Shown: one piece after another, positions 9,620 to 19,730 of the stretch
How the letters are laid out: each line of letters begins with the position of its first letter
Position numbering within the stretch: the first letter of the stretch is position 1
NCBI GenBank assembly: GCA_047967505.1
Contig: CM106538.1
Direction: 5' to 3' (one strand)
Length of the DNA stretch: 64,000 nt
DNA from: Dipteris shenzhenensis
Lineage: Eukaryota > Polypodiophyta > Polypodiopsida > Gleicheniales
Notes under the pieces: model-generated
The model's input: the letters and a program-made list of their open reading frames with translations, nothing else
Told to the model about the DNA's origin: nothing
The model's database searches: none
Made by a program: the position numbers and the translations under genes

Positions 9620-11632
9620 TGATGGGTGTAGGACCCCTCTTCCCCTCTCTTGCCCTCTCTTCCCTCTTCTTTCCCTCTTTTCTCCTCTTCCTTCTCTTCT
9701 TTTTCCCTCTTCTTTTTCCCCTCTTTCAATCTCTTTTCCCCTCTTCTTTTTCCCTCTCTTTCAATCTCTTTTTCCCTCCTTTCCTTCTCTTCTTTTTTGC
9801 CTCTTTCAATCTCTTTTCCCCTCTTTCAATCTCTTTTTCCCTCCTTTCCTTCTCTTCTTTTTTCCCTCTTTCAATCTCTTTTCCCCTCTTCCTTCTCTTA
9901 TGTTTATGCTCTTTTCCCCTCTTTCAATCTCTTTTCCTCTTTTCCTCTCTCTTTCCCCCTCTTTCCCCTCTTTCAAACTCTTTTTCTCTCTTTTTCTTTT
10001 ATGCTTAAGCTTTCTCTCTTTTTCTTTTATGCTTATATGCTCATGCATAAGCATAAGCATATGATTTGTTTCCTTTCCCTCTTCTTCCTCTTATGCATAA
10101 GTAACCATATGTCTCCTTCTCTTATGCTCATGCATAAGCATAAGCATGAGCATATGTCTCCTTCTCTTATGCTCATGCATAAGCATAAGCATAAGCATGA
10201 GCGTATGTCTCCTTCTCTTATGCTTATGCTTATGCATGAGCATCTGTCTCCCTCTTTCAATCTCTTTTCCTCTTTTCCTCTCTTTCCCCTCTTTCAATCT
10301 CTTTTTCTCTCTTTTTCTTTTATGCTTAGCATGAGCATATGTCTCCTTCTCCTTCTCCTCTTTTCCTCCTTTCCTCTCTCTTTTCCCCCTATTTTCCCTC
10401 TTTCAAAAGCTTTTCATAAGCATAAGCATATGTCTCCTTCTCTTATGCTCATGCATAAGCATAAGCATAAGCATGAGCATGAGCATATGTCTCCTTCTCT
10501 TATGCTTATGCTTATGCATGAGCATATGTCTCCTTGTCCTTCTCCTTCTCCTTCTCCTTCTTATGTTTATGCTCTTTTCCCCTCTTCTTTTTCCCCTCTT
10601 TCAATCTCTTTTCCTCTTTTCCTCTCTCTTTCCCCCCCTCTTTTTCCTCTTTCAATCTCTTTTTCTTTTATGCTTATATGCTCATGCATAAGCATGAGCA
10701 TATGTCTCCTTCTCCTTCTCCTCTTTTCCTCCTTTCCTCTCTTTCCCCCCCTCTTTTCCCTCTTTCAATCTCTTTTCATAAGCATATGTATTTGCCTATG
10801 CATAAGCATAAGCATATGTCTCCTTCTCTTATGCTCATGCATAAGCATAAGCATAAGCATAAGCATGAGCATATGTCTCCTTCTCTTATGCTTATGCTTA
10901 TGCATGAGCATATGTCTCCTTCTCCTTATCCTTCTCCTTCTCCTTCTAATGTTTATGCTCTTTTCCCCTCTTCTTTTTTCCCTCTTTCGATCTCTTTTCC
11001 TCTTTTCCTCTCTCTTTTTTCCCCCCTCTTTCCCCTCTTTCAATCTCTTTTTCTCTCTTTTTCTTTTATGCTTAAGCTTTCTGTCTTTTTCTTTTATGCT
11101 TATATGCTCATGCATAAGCATGAGCATATGTCTCCTTCTCCTCTTTTCCTCCTTTCCTCTCTTTTTCCCCCCTCTTTTCCCTCTTTCAATCTCTTTTCAT
11201 AAGCATATGTATTTGCCTATGCATAAGCATAAGCATACGTCTCCTTCTCTTATGCTCATGCATAAGCATAAGCATAAGCATGAGCATATATCTCCTTCTC
11301 TTATGCTTATGCTTATGCATGAGCATATGTCTCCTTCTCCTCTTTTCCTCCTTTCCTCTCTCTTTCCCCCCTCTTTCCCCTCTTTCAATCTCTTTTCATA
11401 AGCATATGTATCTGCCTATGCATAAGCATGAGCATATGTCTCCTTCTCTTATGCTCATGCATAAGCATGAGCATACGTCTCCTTCTCTTATGCTTATGCT
11501 TATGCATGAGCATATGTCTCCTTCTCCTTCTCCTCTTTTCCTCCTTTCCTCTCTCTTACCCCCCCTCTTTTCCCTCTTTCAATCTCTTTTCATAAGCATA
11601 TGTATTTGCCTATGCATAAGCAGACGTTAGAA
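9620..11632. repeat. Complex satellite: ATAAGC palindromic modules and pyrimidine blocks
   Basis: Two kinds of module alternate for 2 kb. One is pyrimidine-only on the plus strand (CTCTTTCAATCTCTTTT, CCCCTCTT). The other is built from the hexamer ATAAGC and its complement, arranged as inverted clusters such as TATGCTCATGCATAAGCATA followed by GAGCATATGTCTCCTTCTC. A larger unit starting CATAAGCATATGTATTTGCC recurs at about 10,777, 11,198, 11,397 and 11,591. The lack of A/T-rich stops in the pyrimidine strand creates a spurious 583-codon ORF, which is not a gene. Confidence 0.92.
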
Positions 11633-13183
11633 ATGGAATCATGTTGGATGTCCGACGAGTATGGACAGCTTTGTAGGAGGAGACATCACAATCTCTATGC
11701 TTTAGAGGACTTTGATTCCTCTCAGGTGACACCTAAGGGGCCTACCTTTGCGACTGCCCACTCCTCTCGGACGTAGCACTGCAACTACCCCTCGGGGAAC
11801 TCCTTTGCTAGTAGCCCATGGCTTTGTCGGGAGTCTCGACGAGTTTGTAGCACAGATGACCGATGAGGAGGCAAAGAGATTCTTCTCTCTACTATCTCAG
11901 AGGACCTCAGTAATTCCCTCTCCTACACTAATGGATGGACCTACTGCCTAACCGTCCCCTCATGCCCCTTCGACCGAGGGGTCATCACTTGCGTGTGCCT
12001 ATCATAAGGGAAGGAAGAGTAGGAGGGGCTACTTATGTTGTGCTGACTCGGGAGATGTAGACGAGTCAGCACACTCACATCCCTATAGGTCTCCACTTAG
12101 TCCCGAGACACAGTATTAGTCAAGTCCCTTGCCCTCTCCTACCCCCACTCCTACTCCTTGCTCCGGAAGCACTCACACAACTTCCATTCGCTTTGACTCT
12201 GCCACTACCATGAGCCCTTACCCACTCGAGAAACTCTCTTATCAAATCACGGCTGTCAGAGAGATAACAGAAGATAGAAAGGGCAAAGCAATGATGGCCA
12301 CCATGAGCCTAGTTGATGAGCCACCACTTTAAGAGTGGCATTGCTACTGATTGGCGGTATCAAGATGACCAAAAGAAGCAGGCGTTCATCGATGAATTAA
12401 AACAAAAATACCCTAACCTACCAAATTGGGAGTTCAATGAGAATTATATGGGAGAGTGCATGGGTTTGGTCTTAAAGAATCGTAGATCAACCTTGCGTAC
12501 TTCCATCGCAAAGGGGATGGCTAAACCCAGCTGGGCAGACAAAGCTGATTGGAAGTTCTTCAAGAAGCAGAATAGGGACCATCCCAAAATGTTCGAGGGT
12601 CAGAGGAGGGCTACGAGGAGATGGCTGGATGCCGTAGGTACTTCGCACTTTAGTGCAGGCAGATAGTTGCGCTCAAGGCAACCGTGGTAAGTCTACTTCG
12701 TGGTAAGTCTACTTCTTCTCATTTAATGTATTGTTCTATTTTTTTTACTACATATTACATGCACTTTATCTAACTCTCATAAATTGGATCCACAGTAAGC
12801 TATGATGGGTCATCTTTCTACAAATGCAAAGATGCGACATGTGTTTTCCATAGGAATAAAGCCATGGTTTATTGAGTAGGAGGCAATTGGAGTGACAGTC
12901 GATTGGGCTGAGGTGGCTGCTCGCATGGTATAAGTCTACTCCTACTTGTAATCTCACTTTTTAAATTGTTTTATTCTTTAAGTTCCAATCTAATTTTCAA
13001 TTAATATGGTTTCACTCTTAGGGTCAAAGCTTGAGCATCCCATCACTGGAGGCGAGCAATCACGAGGGCCAGGGATCACGCGCACCTGACGAGGGTCAGG
13101 GAGTAGGAGCGGCTCACGAGGACCAAGGATCAAGCAAGCAAGACGAGGACGAGGAGGAGAACGACGACGATTCGAATGAGTAG
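11633..13183 (+). pseudogene. Unrecognised spliced gene relic with acidic C-terminus
   Basis: Reading in steps: ATG at 11,633 gives MESCWMSDEYGQLCRRR; a frame change leads to a Ser/Pro/Thr-rich region (about 11,760-12,330). A further shift gives the best block at 12,313-12,666, with DDQKKQAFIDELKQKYPNLP, KNRRSTLRTSIAKG and WADKADWKFFKKQ. GTAAGT follows at 12,687. A second block (12,796-12,927) reads MMGHLSTNAKM, KPWFIE, stop, VDWAEVAARM, and is flanked by CACAG and a GTATAAG donor-like site. A third, after CTCTTAG at about 13,021, ends in QDEDEEENDDDSNE and a stop. Several stops and frame changes show decay. It could be a CACTA accessory (TnpA-like) gene or a host gene; I do not recognise it. 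Confidence 0.5.
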
Positions 13184-13198
13184 TAGTAGTAGTAGTAG
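13181..13198 (+). repeat. (TAG)6 microsatellite at the stop codon
   Basis: The reading frame of the relic's last exon ends in six consecutive TAG triplets, the first being its stop codon. Confidence 0.85.
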
Positions 13199-13400
13199 TT
13201 TGCATATACTTTGCCATGTATATCATTTTGTATATCGGCTCATTTGAGCAATTTTGTATCACCCTTTTTGAAAGGGTAATTTTGTAACAAACAATGTTGT
13301 ATATCTTCGACATGTATATGCTTTTGTTGCTCGATCATTTCATTTGAGTGATTTTGTATCACCCTTTTCGCAAGGGAGATTTTGTAATAAAAAACTTTTT
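13199..13400 (+). repeat. Two ~100-bp imperfect tandem units
   Basis: CATTTGAG..ATTTTGTATCACCCTTTT recurs with an exact 100-base offset (13,241 and 13,341). Each unit holds a small hairpin, CACCCTTTTTGAAAGGGT or CCCTTTTCGCAAGGG. Confidence 0.75.
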
Positions 13401-13413
13401 TTTGTAATTACCC

Positions 13414-13514
13414 AAAAAAAAAACATTAGTGGGGCAAAACAAGGCTTGCTATGGCCCTGTTTAGCCCCACTAATGCTTTTTTTAAAGTTATGTCAATCGT
13501 CGCTATATAGCGAC
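13414..13514. repeat. Short hairpin (MITE-like) and an adjacent 16-bp palindrome
   Basis: Arms CATTAGTGGGGC (about 13,424-13,435) and GCCCCACTAATGC (13,464-13,476), each with an A or T run outside, flank a 28-base loop. A perfect palindrome, GTCGCTATATAGCGAC, lies at 13,499-13,514. Confidence 0.75.
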
Positions 13515-13534
13515 ATTTATCAGTATCACTATAT

Positions 13535-13858
13535 AGGTGTGGTGAGAGGGTAGTAGATGCTGTGGGGCCATTTCAGAGCCTGGCGGAAGTTTTCCACAGC
13601 CACTCAAAAAAGTGCCTTGTTTTTGTTGTGCGACCATTGTTCCATAGGTTGGTGAAAATTTGCCACAGAAATTGCATCGTATGCTTGTGCACAGAGATAT
13701 TGGGAGTGACAAGATCATTCTTATTGCCTGTTGATGCAAAATCGTCACTAGGAAGTGACTGTGTGGTCAAATACCACTTTCATCAGTTTTGCACATTTGC
13801 CCTCGTGAGGCAGAAGTTGTGTTTTTTGCAATGATAGAATATTTTTGCAGTGTTCTGT
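13535..13858 (+). other. Copia leader (untranslated), family 2
   Basis: Matches the region between primer-binding site and gag of the minus-strand copy (reverse of about 37,620-38,000), for instance GTCACTAGGAAGTGACTGTG-like sequence near 13,745, with a deletion of about 55 bases. Confidence 0.8.
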
Positions 13859-14800
13859 ATTGGCATCTGATGCTCTTTCATAGATAGTCACTAAAAAGCT
13901 TGACAAGAACAACTTCCAAGCATGGAAGTTTAGAATGATGAATTTCCTTAAGGGAAAAGGCTATTGGGAGTTCATTACTGGAGCTGAACAAGAACCAGTT
14001 ATTCCTAATGTTCCCAATCAACAAGAGTTGCAGGCATTTAAAGGATGGCATGAGAGAGCCAGAAAAGTTATGTACTGGCTGTCTATCAGTATTTCAGATT
14101 CTATGATTGTGCACATTCAAGATGCAAGCATGCCGAAGGAGGCATGGGATACGTTGACAAAAATGTACAGCACAAATACACAAGCCAAGAAAATGTAGCT
14201 CAAGCAAGAGTTTCATAATGTGCAAAGAGAAAATATGAGCATCAATGACTACCACATGAAGGTGAAGAAGATTGTAGATGCACTTGCTTCTATTGGGTCG
14301 CTAGTGGAAGATGATAATTTAGTTTTTGTGACCTTGAATGGTCTAGGAAAGGATTATGCATAGTTCCGGACATCCATTGCCGTCCATGAAAAATTTCTTG
14401 ATCTTGAGGAGTTGATTGCTCTTCTAATTTCTGAAGAGTAGAGAAATGGTGGTGCATCTTCTTCAAGAGGAACTTCAAAAGAAACTGTCTTCTACTCAAA
14501 TGCTAGAAGAGGTAGAGGAAGAGGTAGAGGAGGCCAACCTGGAGGCCATGGCAGAAATTAGAATATGCAGCAAATTCAAGAAAACTAGTCCTATGGAGGA
14601 GGACGTGGTAACCTTAGAGGCAGGGGGACCCAAAGAGGTCGTGGTGGATGGCAGAGAGGCCAAAATGCAAACAGCAATGTTGAATGCTACTACTGTGGTA
14701 AAATGGGTCATATGGCTAAAGACTGCTATAAAAAGCAGAATGACATTACGAATGGAAAATTGCAACAAGGCAATTATGCATCCTTTAGTAGACAGGGTGA
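13859..14800 (+). pseudogene. gag: Copia gag, first copy, broken
   Basis: The start codon seen in the sister copies (ATGGCGTCTGATGC) is ATTGGCATCTGATGC here, so initiation is lost. Then come KLDKNNFQAWKFRM, the Gag UBN2 start, GKGYWEFITGAEQEP, WHERARKVMYWLSIS and DASMPKEAWDTLTKMYSTN. A CCHC zinc knuckle with the pattern CYYCGKMGHMAKDC lies at about 14,686-14,727; it binds the element's RNA. Stops at about 13,880, 14,196, 14,360 and 14,439 and frame changes in the Gly/Arg-rich stretch before the knuckle prevent expression. Confidence 0.88.
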
Positions 14801-15345
14801 TGATAGAAATGAGCATTTGTTTATGGTGCAGCACATGAACAATTCTGTGACAAGTGCAGAAGAAAGCAATGATGTGTGGTATGTTGACTCAAGTGCATCA
14901 AACCACATGACAGGTCATGCAAAATGGATGCAGGATGCAGGGAAAATGGAAAGACTAGGATTTGTGGAGACTGGTGATGATACTACACATCCTATTGTGC
15001 AGATTGGTAAAATCCCTTTGTCTATGCAAGATGGAAAAAAGAAATAACTATCTCGTGTATTTCATGTCCCCAATATCACCAAGAACCTGGTTTCTGTTGG
15101 TCAAATGGTTGAGCAGGGCTTACAGGTCAGATTTAATCCTCATGGATGCTTTGTTGAGGATATGAAAAATAAAGGTCGCTTGATAGCAAAAGGGAAGAAG
15201 AAGGACAGGATGTTTATGTTGGATGCAGACATGCCTGAATTGAGTGCAACAATGTTTGCACATGGGACCAGTGTAGTTGCTGATATTGATATCTGGCATA
15301 AGCACATTGGTCATGTTAATGTACAGCGACTTAAATTAATGCAGC
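14801..15345 (+). pseudogene. pol: Copia protease and integrase N-terminus, first copy
   Basis: WYVDSSASNHMTGHA is the aspartic protease site, normally DSGAS; here the glycine after DS is serine, which should impair the fold. It is followed by KEPFS-like spacer sequence, the KNLVSVGQMVEQGLQVRF block, and IWHKHIGHVNVQRLK, the first histidines of the integrase HHCC zinc-binding domain. The copy breaks off at LMQ, where a duplicated gag piece is joined. Confidence 0.85.
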
Positions 15346-15690
15346 CAGGCATGAGAGAGCCAGAAAAGTTATGTATTGATTGTCTATCAGTATTTCAGAT
15401 TCTATGATTGTGCATATTCAGGATGCAAGCGCACCGAAGGAGGCATGGGATACTTTGACAAAAATGTATAGCACAAATACACAAGTCAGGAAAATGTAGC
15501 TCAAGCAGGAGTTGCATAATGTGCAGAGAGAAAATATCAGCATCAATGACTACCATATGAAGGTGGAGAAGATTGCAAATGCACTTGCTTCTATTGGGTT
15601 GCCAGTGGAAGATGATGATTTAGTTTCCGTGACCTTGAATGGTCTAGGAAAGGATTATGCATGATTTCGGACACCCATTGCCATCTGTGA
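15346..15690 (+). repeat. Duplicated middle gag piece
   Basis: Repeats the segment seen at about 14,048-14,385 (GMREPEKL, DASAPKEAWDTLTKMYSTN) with independent substitutions and stops. It is joined directly to integrase sequence on its left and leader sequence on its right. Confidence 0.85.
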
Positions 15691-16013
15691 GAAAGAATCA
15701 TTCTTATTGCCTGTTCATGCATAATCGTCACTAGGAAGTGATTGTGTGGTCAAATACCACTCTCATCAGTTTTGCACATTTGCCCTTGTGAGGAAGAAGT
15801 TGTGTTTTTTTGCAGTGACATAATATTTTGTAGCATTCTATAATGGCGTCTGATGCTCTTTCACATATTGTCACTGAAAAGCTTAACAAGGACAACTTCC
15901 AAGCATGGAAGTTTAGAATGACGAATTTCCTTAAGGGAAAAGGCTATTGGGAGTTCATTACTGGAGCTGAACAAGAACCAGTTATTCCTAATGTTCCCAA
16001 TCAACAGGAGTTG
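15691..16013 (+). pseudogene. gag: Duplicated leader and gag start
   Basis: A second leader (15,691-15,842) leads to a proper ATG at 15,843 (MASDALSHIVTEKLNKDNF). The reading then runs to NQQEL, where gag sequence stops at about 16,013 and an inverted fragment begins. This copy keeps the start codon that the first copy lost. Confidence 0.85.
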
Positions 16014-16070
16014 CTCAATCCCAATTCCTGCACACCAAGAAGGTCTTTAAACTTGCGCAGCTTCTTTGCG
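16014..16070 (-). other. Inverted scrap of the copia 3' end inside gag
   Basis: Read on the minus strand, these ~57 bases encode LRKFKDLLGVQELGLS, the last residues of the family 2 polyprotein (compare 32,290-32,340, minus). They lie inverted within gag and replace its central part. Confidence 0.85.
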
Positions 16071-16640
16071 GCCATGGCAGAAATCAGAATATGTAGCAAA
16101 TTCAAGAAAACCAGTCCTATGGAGAAGGACATGGTAACTTTAGAGGTAGGGGGAGCCAAAGAGGTCGTGGTGGATGGCAGAGAGGCCAAAATGCAAACAA
16201 CAATGTTCAATGCTACTAATGTGGTAAAATGGGTCATATGGTTAAAGACTGCTATAAAAAGCAAATGAGATCATGACTGAAAAATTGTAACAAGGCAATT
16301 ATGCATTCTCTAGTAGACAAGGTGATGATAGAAATGAGCATCTGTTTGTGGTGCAGCACATGACCAATTCTATGACAAGTGCAAAAGAAAGCAATGATGT
16401 GTGGTATGTTGACTCAGGTGCATCAAACCACATGACAGGTCATGCAGAATGGATGCAGGATGCAAGGAAAATGGAAAGACCAGGATTTGTGGAGAGTGGT
16501 GATGATACTCCACATCCTATTGTGCAGATTGGTAAAATTCCTTTGTTTATGCAGGATGGAAAAAAGAAATACATGTCTGATATATTTCATGTCCCGAATA
16601 TCACCAAGAACCTGGTTTCTATTGGTCAAATGGTTGAGCA
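16071..16640 (+). pseudogene. pol: Gag C-terminus and protease, second copy
   Basis: The knuckle region (about 16,207-16,253) has a stop between its first two cysteines. Protease site WYVDSGASNHMTGHA at about 16,400-16,445 keeps the DSGAS active-site sequence. It continues in frame to KNLVSIGQMVEQGL, then a stop (CAG to TAG) at 16,648. Confidence 0.85.
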
Positions 16641-17753
16641 AGGCTTGTAGGTCAGATTTAATCCTCATGGATGCTTTGTTGAGGATATGAAAAATAAAGG
16701 CCACTTGATAGCAAAAGGGAAGAATAAGGGCAGAATGTTTACATCGGATGCAAACATGCCTGAATTGAGTGTAGCAATGTTTGCACATGGGATCGATGTA
16801 CTTGCAAATATTGATATCTGGCATAAACGCATTGGTCATGTTAATGTACAGTGACTTAAATTAATGCAGGCCCAAAATATTATTACAAGATTTCCTAAGT
16901 TCAAGGTTGCAGAAATGCATAAGGTATGTGAAGCCTGTCAATTTGGAAAACAGGCAAGGAAACCATTTCCTAGACATGTTCAAGAGAGTAAGAGGCCATT
17001 GGAATTAATCCACTTTGATGTGTGGACTACTAAAGCTGCATCTTTTGGAGGATGTCATTATTTTGTCACTTTTATTGATGACTGCAGCAAAAAAGTTTGG
17101 GTGTATTTTATGAAAAAGAAAAGTGAAGTGTTTGGGCATTTCAAAGCTTTTAAAGCTATGGTTGAAAAAGAAATAGGCCTACAAATAAAATGCCTAAGGT
17201 CATATAGAGGGGGAGAGTACCTCTCAAATGAGTTTGCAAGTTTCCTGCAAGAGCATGGCATAAAGCAGCAATGTTCATGCAGTCATACCCCATAGCAAAA
17301 TGGACTTGTAGAGAGCTTGTAGAAAGGAAAAATAGGCATATTGGAGAGGTATCTCATGCCATTCTCAACGAAAAAGACCTACCAGATTATTATTGGGCTG
17401 AAGTGGTTGCTACAGCACTCTACACAATCAACAGGACTCCCACTCCAACAATACATGGCATGATGCCAGAGGAGAGGTATACTGGTAGGAAACCAGATAT
17501 TTCTCATTTGAAAGTTTTTTGTTGCATTGCCTATGTTCATGTGCCAGATGAATTGAGATCCAAGTTGGATCCAAAAGCTAAGAAGTGCATCTTTATTGGT
17601 TATTCTCTGCAACAAAAAGGGTATAGATGCTATAACCCTTCTACTCATAAGTTTATAGTGAGCAAAGATGTTGTTTTTTATGAGATGAGTAGCTGGTATA
17701 AACCAGTGAATGTGATTGATGATGTAGATGCACAAAATGGTAATGCTGCATAG
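16641..17753 (+). pseudogene. pol: Copia integrase
   Basis: HHCC zinc domain: WHKRIGHVNVQ with CEACQFGKQA. The catalytic core starts at LELIHFDVWTTKAA (first Asp), continues GGCHYFVTFIDD and SYRGGEYLSNEF, where the second catalytic Asp (normally SDGGGE or SDNGGE) is Tyr, and HTP, stop, QNGLVERKNRHIGEVSHA (Glu). The Gly/Lys-rich C-terminal part runs through GRKPDISHLKVF, DELRSKLDPKAKKCIFIGYS and VVFYEMSSWY. The TAG at 17,293 is shared with the minus-strand copy. The lost Asp and two stops make this inactive. Integrase would insert the cDNA with a 5-bp target duplication. Confidence 0.9.
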
Positions 17754-18221
17754 AATTCACAGCAGCAATCACAAAATATTAGTGGACCTATAGTGTCCTC
17801 TAGTAGTGGTTCACATACTTTGCGATGGACAGGCAGATTAAGATCAAGAGGATCTCCTCAAAGCAATGTAGATAGTGGTATGCAAGTATCACAAAAAGGA
17901 AAAGAGAAAGTAGATCAGCCCATGGTTGATGTGAATGCAGGTCACTCTTATGTGGATGGTAAATCCAGTGGCTCAGAACACAGCCTTGATGATAAATTGG
18001 GTATTCCTTCTATTGTTACACCTAGAGTAAGGAAGACAAGGGATGTTTTGAGAGCACTTGGTAGTGAGCCTATTTTGCGTAGGTCTATCAGAGCTAGGTA
18101 TCCTATGGATAGGCTGAAATATGATGGATTTACAGCCATTCACAATACCTATATGGTCAACGTGATACATGAACCAAAACCCACTTCTTTTGAGCAAGCC
18201 ATGGGAAAAGAAAAATGGGAG
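17754..18221 (+). pseudogene. pol: Copia integrase-RT linker
   Basis: Ser/Gly/Lys-rich linker without fixed fold, ending in RYPMDRLKYDGFTAIH and PTSFEQAMGKEKWE, the conserved lead-in to copia RT. Interrupted at 18,221 by the palindromic insertion; its GGGAG is the target duplication. Confidence 0.8.
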
Positions 18222-18526
18222 TGTTGACTCTGTGCCAACATGAACTTATGAAGAAAGAGAAAGTTGTAACACAAAGTTGTATCACAAAGTTGTTACACCT
18301 TCTCTTTCTTCATAAGTTCATGTTGGCACAGAGTCAACATATAACAACTTTGTGTTACGAGTTTGTCTACATGAAGAGAGAGAATGTGTTACGACTTTGT
18401 GACACAACTTTGTGTTACACAAAGTCGTAACACAAAGTTGTGTCACAAAGTTGTAACACAAAGTTGTATCACAAAGTTGTTACACCTTCTCTTTCTTCAT
18501 AAGTTCATGTTGGCACAGAGTCAACA
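18222..18526. mobile_element. 305-bp palindromic insertion with 5-bp target duplication
   Basis: GGGAG occurs at 18,217-18,221 and again at 18,527-18,531, and removing one copy plus the insert restores the RT frame seen in the sister element. Termini are TGTTGACTCTGTGCC and its complement. The first 118 bases (18,222-18,339) are a complete inverted pair; the right arm then recurs at the far end after a stretch of GTTGTAACACAAA-type repeats. TG..CA ends and 5-bp duplication resemble LTR integration, while the long inverted repeats resemble a MITE. No coding capacity. Confidence 0.88.
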
Positions 18527-18531
18527 GGGAG

Positions 18532-19507
18532 AAAGCCATGGATGAAGAAATGGATGCCTTGGAAGAAAATGCTACATGGGAATTGGTGCCTTTGCCTAAA
18601 GAAAAGAATGCAATTAGCTGCAAGTGGGTTTATAAGGTGAAGCACAATGCAGATGGTTCTGTGAATAGATACAACGCAAGATTAGTTGTCAAGGGGTATG
18701 CACAGACATATGGCATTGATTATGAAGAAACATTTAGTCCAATTGCAAGGATGGCAACCGTAAGAGCAGTCATTGCTATGGTTGCATCAAAGGGATGGTC
18801 TTTACATCAGATGGATCTAAAGAATGCTTTTTTGCATGGTGATTTGCAAGAGGTCTATATGGAGCAGCCACTAGGTTATGTCCATGCTGTTTATCCTGAG
18901 TTTGTTTGTAGGTTGAAGAAAGCCTTGTATGGCTTGAAGCAAGCACCCAGAGCATGGTCTGACAAGATAGGACAATATCTTGTCACTATTGGCTTTCAGA
19001 TTTCCAAGCAAGATTTCTCACTTTATGTGAGAGAAATAGAGAAAGACATTATGCTTCTTGTCATTTATGTTGATGATTTGATCATCACAGTGATAGTGAT
19101 GAAGATATCCTTCATGTGGAAATTCTATTGAAGCAGAAGTTTGAGATGAAGGATTTGGGAGAGCTGTGTTACTTCTTGAGCATTGAGGTGATTAGATCCA
19201 CAAGTGGGATATGGCTCTTGCAGAGGCAGTATGGATTGGACATGCTATCCAAATATGGGATGACAGGCTGTAAGCCTATTTCAGTTCCTTTGGAGCAGAA
19301 TGTGAAGTTGAGCGTGGATGTAGGTGAGCTTCTAGAAGACCCTACTATGTACAGATGCATAGTAAGGAAATTTGATTTATATGACTATTACCATGCCAGA
19401 TTTGAGCTATGCTATTGGGTTGGTAAGTTAGTTTATGCAGGCTCCAAGGAAACTGCATTTAGATGCGGCTAGATGCATACTGAGGTATGTGAAGTCCACA
19501 TTGCAGG
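18532..19507 (+). pseudogene. pol: Copia reverse transcriptase and start of RNase H
   Basis: Follows the insertion in frame: KAMDEEMDALEENATWELVP, CKWVYKVKHNADGSV, ARLVVKGYAQTYGIDYEETF, VKNAFLHGDLQE-type box, LYGLKQAPRAW, then the catalytic VIYVDDLIIT. Just after it, near 19,090, one G is missing relative to the minus-strand copy, shifting the frame; EMKDLGELCYFLSIEV follows in the new frame. RNase H is cut off at about 19,500, where the LTR of another element begins. The long open stretch 18,538-19,131 suggests moderate age. Confidence 0.9.
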
Positions 19508-19677
19508 TGAGAGTGCTCTCAACAGAAGCAAGAACGGAAGAGGGAGAGAGAGAAACAAAGAGCCACACAAGTTTTGGTGGGTGTAGAACACCCTAATCTT
19601 CTTTCTCATTCATTTATATATGTGTTTGAGTATTGTACATAACCGGGGTAAAGGCATAGTGACCTTTAACCCCCACA
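19508..19677 (-). repeat. 3' LTR of the Tnt1-like element
   Basis: Plus-strand TGAGAGTGCTCTCA to CCCCCACA, giving TGTGGGGG...CTCTCA on the minus strand. Preceded on the minus strand by the purine-rich GTGGGAGGT. TATATAAATG near 19,612-19,622 (minus) is a likely TATA box. The boundaries are inferred from TG/CA ends because no second LTR is available. Confidence 0.65.
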
Positions 19678-19730
19678 ACCTCCCACTGAAAGGACAATGT
19701 GCCTTTAAGGGAGAACAATCAGTGAACATA

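Larger units (their letters stand above)
13535..19507 (+). mobile_element. Rearranged Ty1/copia copy (family 2), LTRs missing
   Basis: Plus-strand relative of the complete minus-strand element at 31.9-38.5 kb. It begins within the leader after the primer-binding site and ends in RNase H, where the LTR of the Tnt1-like element starts (19,508). The 5' half is scrambled: leader-gag-protease-integrase start (13,535-15,345), a second middle gag piece (15,346-15,690), a second leader plus gag start (15,691-16,013), an inverted scrap of the 3' end (16,014-16,070), then gag end through RT. A 305-bp palindromic element is inserted at 18,222-18,526. Confidence 0.88.

Noticed and set aside
9650-11401. 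583-codon open reading frame
   Set aside because: It is an effect of the pyrimidine-rich satellite, which lacks stop codons on that strand. The product would be Ser/Leu/Phe and His/Lys/Met repeats with no homology, and several other frames are equally open.
9620-11632. CRISPR-like alternation of repeat and spacer
   Set aside because: Both module types are themselves repetitive, spacing is irregular, and the host is a plant.
15843-16268. 141-codon ORF as an intact protein
   Set aside because: It joins gag start, an inverted pol scrap and an out-of-frame Gly/Arg region; it is a chimera, not a gene.
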